A DNA stretch of 9,669 bases from Synergistales bacterium. Lineage in GTDB: Bacteria; Synergistota; Synergistia; Synergistales; Aminobacteriaceae. Location: NCBI GenBank assembly GCA_025997935.1, contig BNVG01000075.1, forward strand, positions 1-9,669, in the 5' to 3' direction. Made by a program: the position numbers and the translations under genes. Shown here piece after piece: positions 8,715 to 9,669 of this stretch. The notes beneath the pieces were generated by a model. The model was not told the DNA's origin. It made no database searches and worked only from the letters and a program-made list of their open reading frames with translations. Position 1 is the first letter of the stretch; each line of letters begins with the position of its first letter.

Positions 8715-8759
8715 CTTCGCACCCCCCTTCAAACCGTTAATCATTATAGAAACCATTAA

Positions 8760-8796
8760 TATACTGCGTAGTAATTCAGAATACTCTTGCAGTATA
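8760..8796. repeat. Nested inverted repeat overlapping the operon -10 box
   Basis: Perfect 8-bp arms TATACTGC (8760-8767) and GCAGTATA (8789-8796) flank a smaller inverted repeat, AGTA (8770-8773) and TACT (8782-8785). The right arm includes the predicted -10 box of the ATPase operon (8791-8796), and the left arm lies downstream of the expected start of transcription. The layout would suit a repressor operator or a leader hairpin. No regulator is identified. Confidence 0.45.
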
Positions 8797-8819
8797 CAGC
8801 TTTTTGGAAATGAAAACAA
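8791..8819 (-). promoter_or_regulatory. Predicted promoter of the V/A-ATPase operon
   Basis: On the minus strand a TTGTTT -35 box (8819-8814) and a TATACT -10 box (8796-8791) are separated by 17 nt. This would start transcription near 8784 and give a leader of about 70 nt before the first ATG. A perfect TATAAT lies closer to the gene (8748-8743) but has no recognisable -35 box at 16-18 nt spacing, so it is the weaker candidate. No other convincing promoter was seen inside the operon. Prediction by consensus matching only. Confidence 0.5.
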
Positions 8820-8840
8820 CATTTCGTGATGTTATGCCAG

Positions 8841-8982
8841 AGCCGTTTCACAAACCGCCCGACCACCAACGTAACCAGAACAATATACCCAACATGACCA
8901 CAGATTCGGCGTAAGACACCATTCTGAGTTGATGTGTTCTGCTTTTTGCTATAGAATAGCGGCATGGCTGAGTGAAACGGCT
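8841..8982. repeat. 11-bp inverted repeat and GTGAAAC boxes in the divergent intergenic region
   Basis: AGCCGTTTCAC at 8841-8851 is repeated as its exact reverse complement, GTGAAACGGCT, at 8972-8982, with 120 bp between. The right copy is part of a 13-bp tandem repeat, GGCTnnGTGAAAC, at 8966-8978 and 8979-8991. Together the region has three GTGAAAC heptamers: one upstream of the leftward promoter and two in the leader of the rightward gene. The stretch between (8852-8971) contains no convincing gene. The repeats may be shared binding sites or the ends of a decayed small element; no flanking target duplication was seen. Confidence 0.5.
8929..8957 (+). promoter_or_regulatory. Predicted promoter of the rightward nuclease gene
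   Basis: TTGATG (8929-8934) and TAGAAT (8952-8957) are spaced by 17 nt, a good sigma-70-type match. The -10 box lies inside a short palindrome, GCTAT-AGA-ATAGC (8948-8960). Transcription would begin near 8964, so the tandem GTGAAAC repeats fall in the leader just before the ribosome site. Confidence 0.55.
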
Positions 8983-8991
8983 ATGTGAAAC

Positions 8992-8997
8992 AGGAGG
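8992..8997 (+). promoter_or_regulatory. Ribosome binding site deciding the nuclease start
   Basis: AGGAGG here lies downstream of the earliest possible in-frame start (GTG at 8985), so that start is unlikely. The next in-frame start is GTG at 9009, with 11 nt between, which is slightly long but usable. Confidence 0.5.
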
Positions 8998-9008
8998 ACA
9001 ATCGCGAA

Positions 9009-9614
9009 GTGGCAAAAACATCAGGCAAAAAACAAGAACGCGATACGGCTCAAATATTCGACTTAATCTTAAAGCAGTTGATACGATTGTCAAGTGCGGC
9101 AGTAATTCAATTCATCAACGGTCTGTTCGGTACAAATCACCCGTTAGACAGTACCGTTGATTATCCCAACACTGAAAACGTATCGAAAAAATTACGTCGC
9201 CTCCACTCGGACACCATCATTATCATAGGCGAGACATACGCTTACCATATCGAAGCCGAAATAGGAGACGACGAGAACATTGTCATTCGAGTCTTTGAGT
9301 ATGGCTTTATGGAAGGGCTTCGCACGAAAACAACGTCGGAGGACGGGAGTAAGATATCAATAAAATTCCCGAACGCAAGGATTATATACTGGGAGACGAC
9401 AAAGAAAACGCCAGATGAAGTAATGCTTTCTTTAGAGTTTTCCGAAGGCGAACAATATAACTACAAAGTGAAGTCGTTCAAATTTCTTGAGCATGACATA
9501 AAAGAGCTTGAGGAACGTAAGCTCGCTATTCTATTACCGTTCTATGTGCTAACCAACCATGATTTTCCATCACAACGGAGGATGAAAAAATCTGTTTCCT
9601 GTGAGGCCGCTTAA
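9009..9614 (+). CDS. Rpn-like PD-(D/E)XK nuclease, probably C-terminally truncated
   Basis: The product resembles the Rpn / PDDEXK_2 group of recombination-promoting nucleases (putative transposase-related), which occur in many scattered copies in anaerobe genomes. From GTG 9009 it has 201 residues. The N-terminal block ERDTAQIFDLILKQLIRLSS, then SDTIIIIGETYAYHIEAEIG, gives a likely nuclease core of D68 with E82/E84 (an E-x-E in place of the usual E-x-K). Next come VFEYGFMEGLR and LAILLPFYVL. Family members I recall continue after LLPFYxL with a charged helical region to about 280-300 residues. Here the frame instead ends in an unrelated tail, TNHDFPSQRRMKKSVSCEAA. Neither other forward frame restores a family-like continuation, so a rearrangement or deletion is more likely than a simple frameshift. 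The gene is AT-richer than the operon, suggesting transfer. Function in recombination is inferred from the family; it may be inactive. Confidence 0.7.
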   Translation: MAKTSGKKQERDTAQIFDLILKQLIRLSSAAVIQFINGLFGTNHPLDSTVDYPNTENVSKKLRRLHSDTIIIIGETYAYHIEAEIGDDENIVIRVFEYGFMEGLRTKTTSEDGSKISIKFPNARIIYWETTKKTPDEVMLSLEFSEGEQYNYKVKSFKFLEHDIKELEERKLAILLPFYVLTNHDFPSQRRMKKSVSCEAA

Positions 9615-9641
9615 GACACGATATATTATTTATGTTAGAAT
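9613..9641 (+). promoter_or_regulatory. Possible promoter for a gene beyond the window
   Basis: AAGACA (9613-9618) and TAGAAT (9636-9641) are 17 nt apart in an AT-rich stretch right after the nuclease stop. The -10 box is again inside a palindrome, TGTTA-GAA-TAACA (9633-9645). The window ends at 9669 with no start codon that can be judged. No terminator for the nuclease gene is apparent here. Confidence 0.3.
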
Positions 9642-9669
9642 AACACTCATCAATAGGGCATAGACCCTG

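Noticed and set aside
8848..8922. Small minus-strand frame in the intergenic region encoding 24 residues with a hydrophobic middle (VVMLGILFWLRWW), reminiscent of a toxic or leader peptide.
   Set aside because: No Shine-Dalgarno sequence precedes its ATG and no promoter is seen for it; a frame this short is expected by chance. Worth a glance only if RNA is found here.
8756..8965. Minus-strand frame of 69 codons upstream of the ATPase operon.
   Set aside because: No ribosome site, no family resemblance, and it runs across the predicted operon promoter.
8841..8982. A complete miniature mobile element bounded by the 11-bp inverted repeat.
   Set aside because: The match stops at 11 bp and no target-site duplication is visible on the flanks; kept only as an inverted repeat.

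Overview
The window is almost entirely one leftward (minus-strand) operon encoding a complete bacterial V/A-type rotary ATPase, followed at the right by a divergent, probably truncated Rpn-like nuclease gene. In transcription order (right to left) the operon carries stalk subunit G/H, I, K, E, C, F, A, B and D. This is the gene order I recall for the Thermus V/A-ATPase operon (G-I-L-E-C-F-A-B-D). Every gene is intact. Spacing is tight: three pairs overlap (G/I by 14 nt, C/F by 11 nt, A/B by 17 nt) and the other gaps are 14-47 nt.

Organism: a V/A-ATPase operon with a 16-kDa double-hairpin K subunit, next to an Rpn-type PD-(D/E)XK protein starting with an ERDTAQ-like segment, fits an anaerobic fermentative bacterium. 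Synergistota is my best guess, with clostridia or spirochaetes as alternatives. This is inference from remembered protein similarity and should be checked by search. The operon is GC-rich (a sampled 60-base stretch in atpA is 70% GC), while the right-hand gene is much less so (a sampled stretch is 43% GC), so the latter looks acquired.

How the parts work together: A3B3 forms the soluble hexamer, with A catalytic and B non-catalytic (no P-loop). D and F form the rotating central shaft, and C couples that shaft to the K ring. E and G/H form the peripheral stalk that holds A3B3 to the membrane stator I. I carries the essential arginine facing the K ring. The K sequence keeps all five side chains known to bind Na+ in the Enterococcus hirae ring, so the enzyme is predicted to move Na+ rather than H+.

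Layout: 11-637 atpD; 655-2058 atpB; 2042-3856 atpA; 3872-4225 atpF; 4215-5210 atpC; 5211-5257 an AT-rich hairpin filling the E-C gap; 5258-5836 atpE; 5851-6333 atpK; 6380-8401 atpI; 8388-8714 stalk subunit G/H; 8715-9008 a divergent regulatory region with a promoter for each side, nested inverted repeats and three GTGAAAC boxes; 9009-9614 Rpn-like nuclease with an odd C-terminus; 9615-9669 a possible promoter for a gene beyond the window. I see no RNA genes, no CRISPR array and no complete mobile element.
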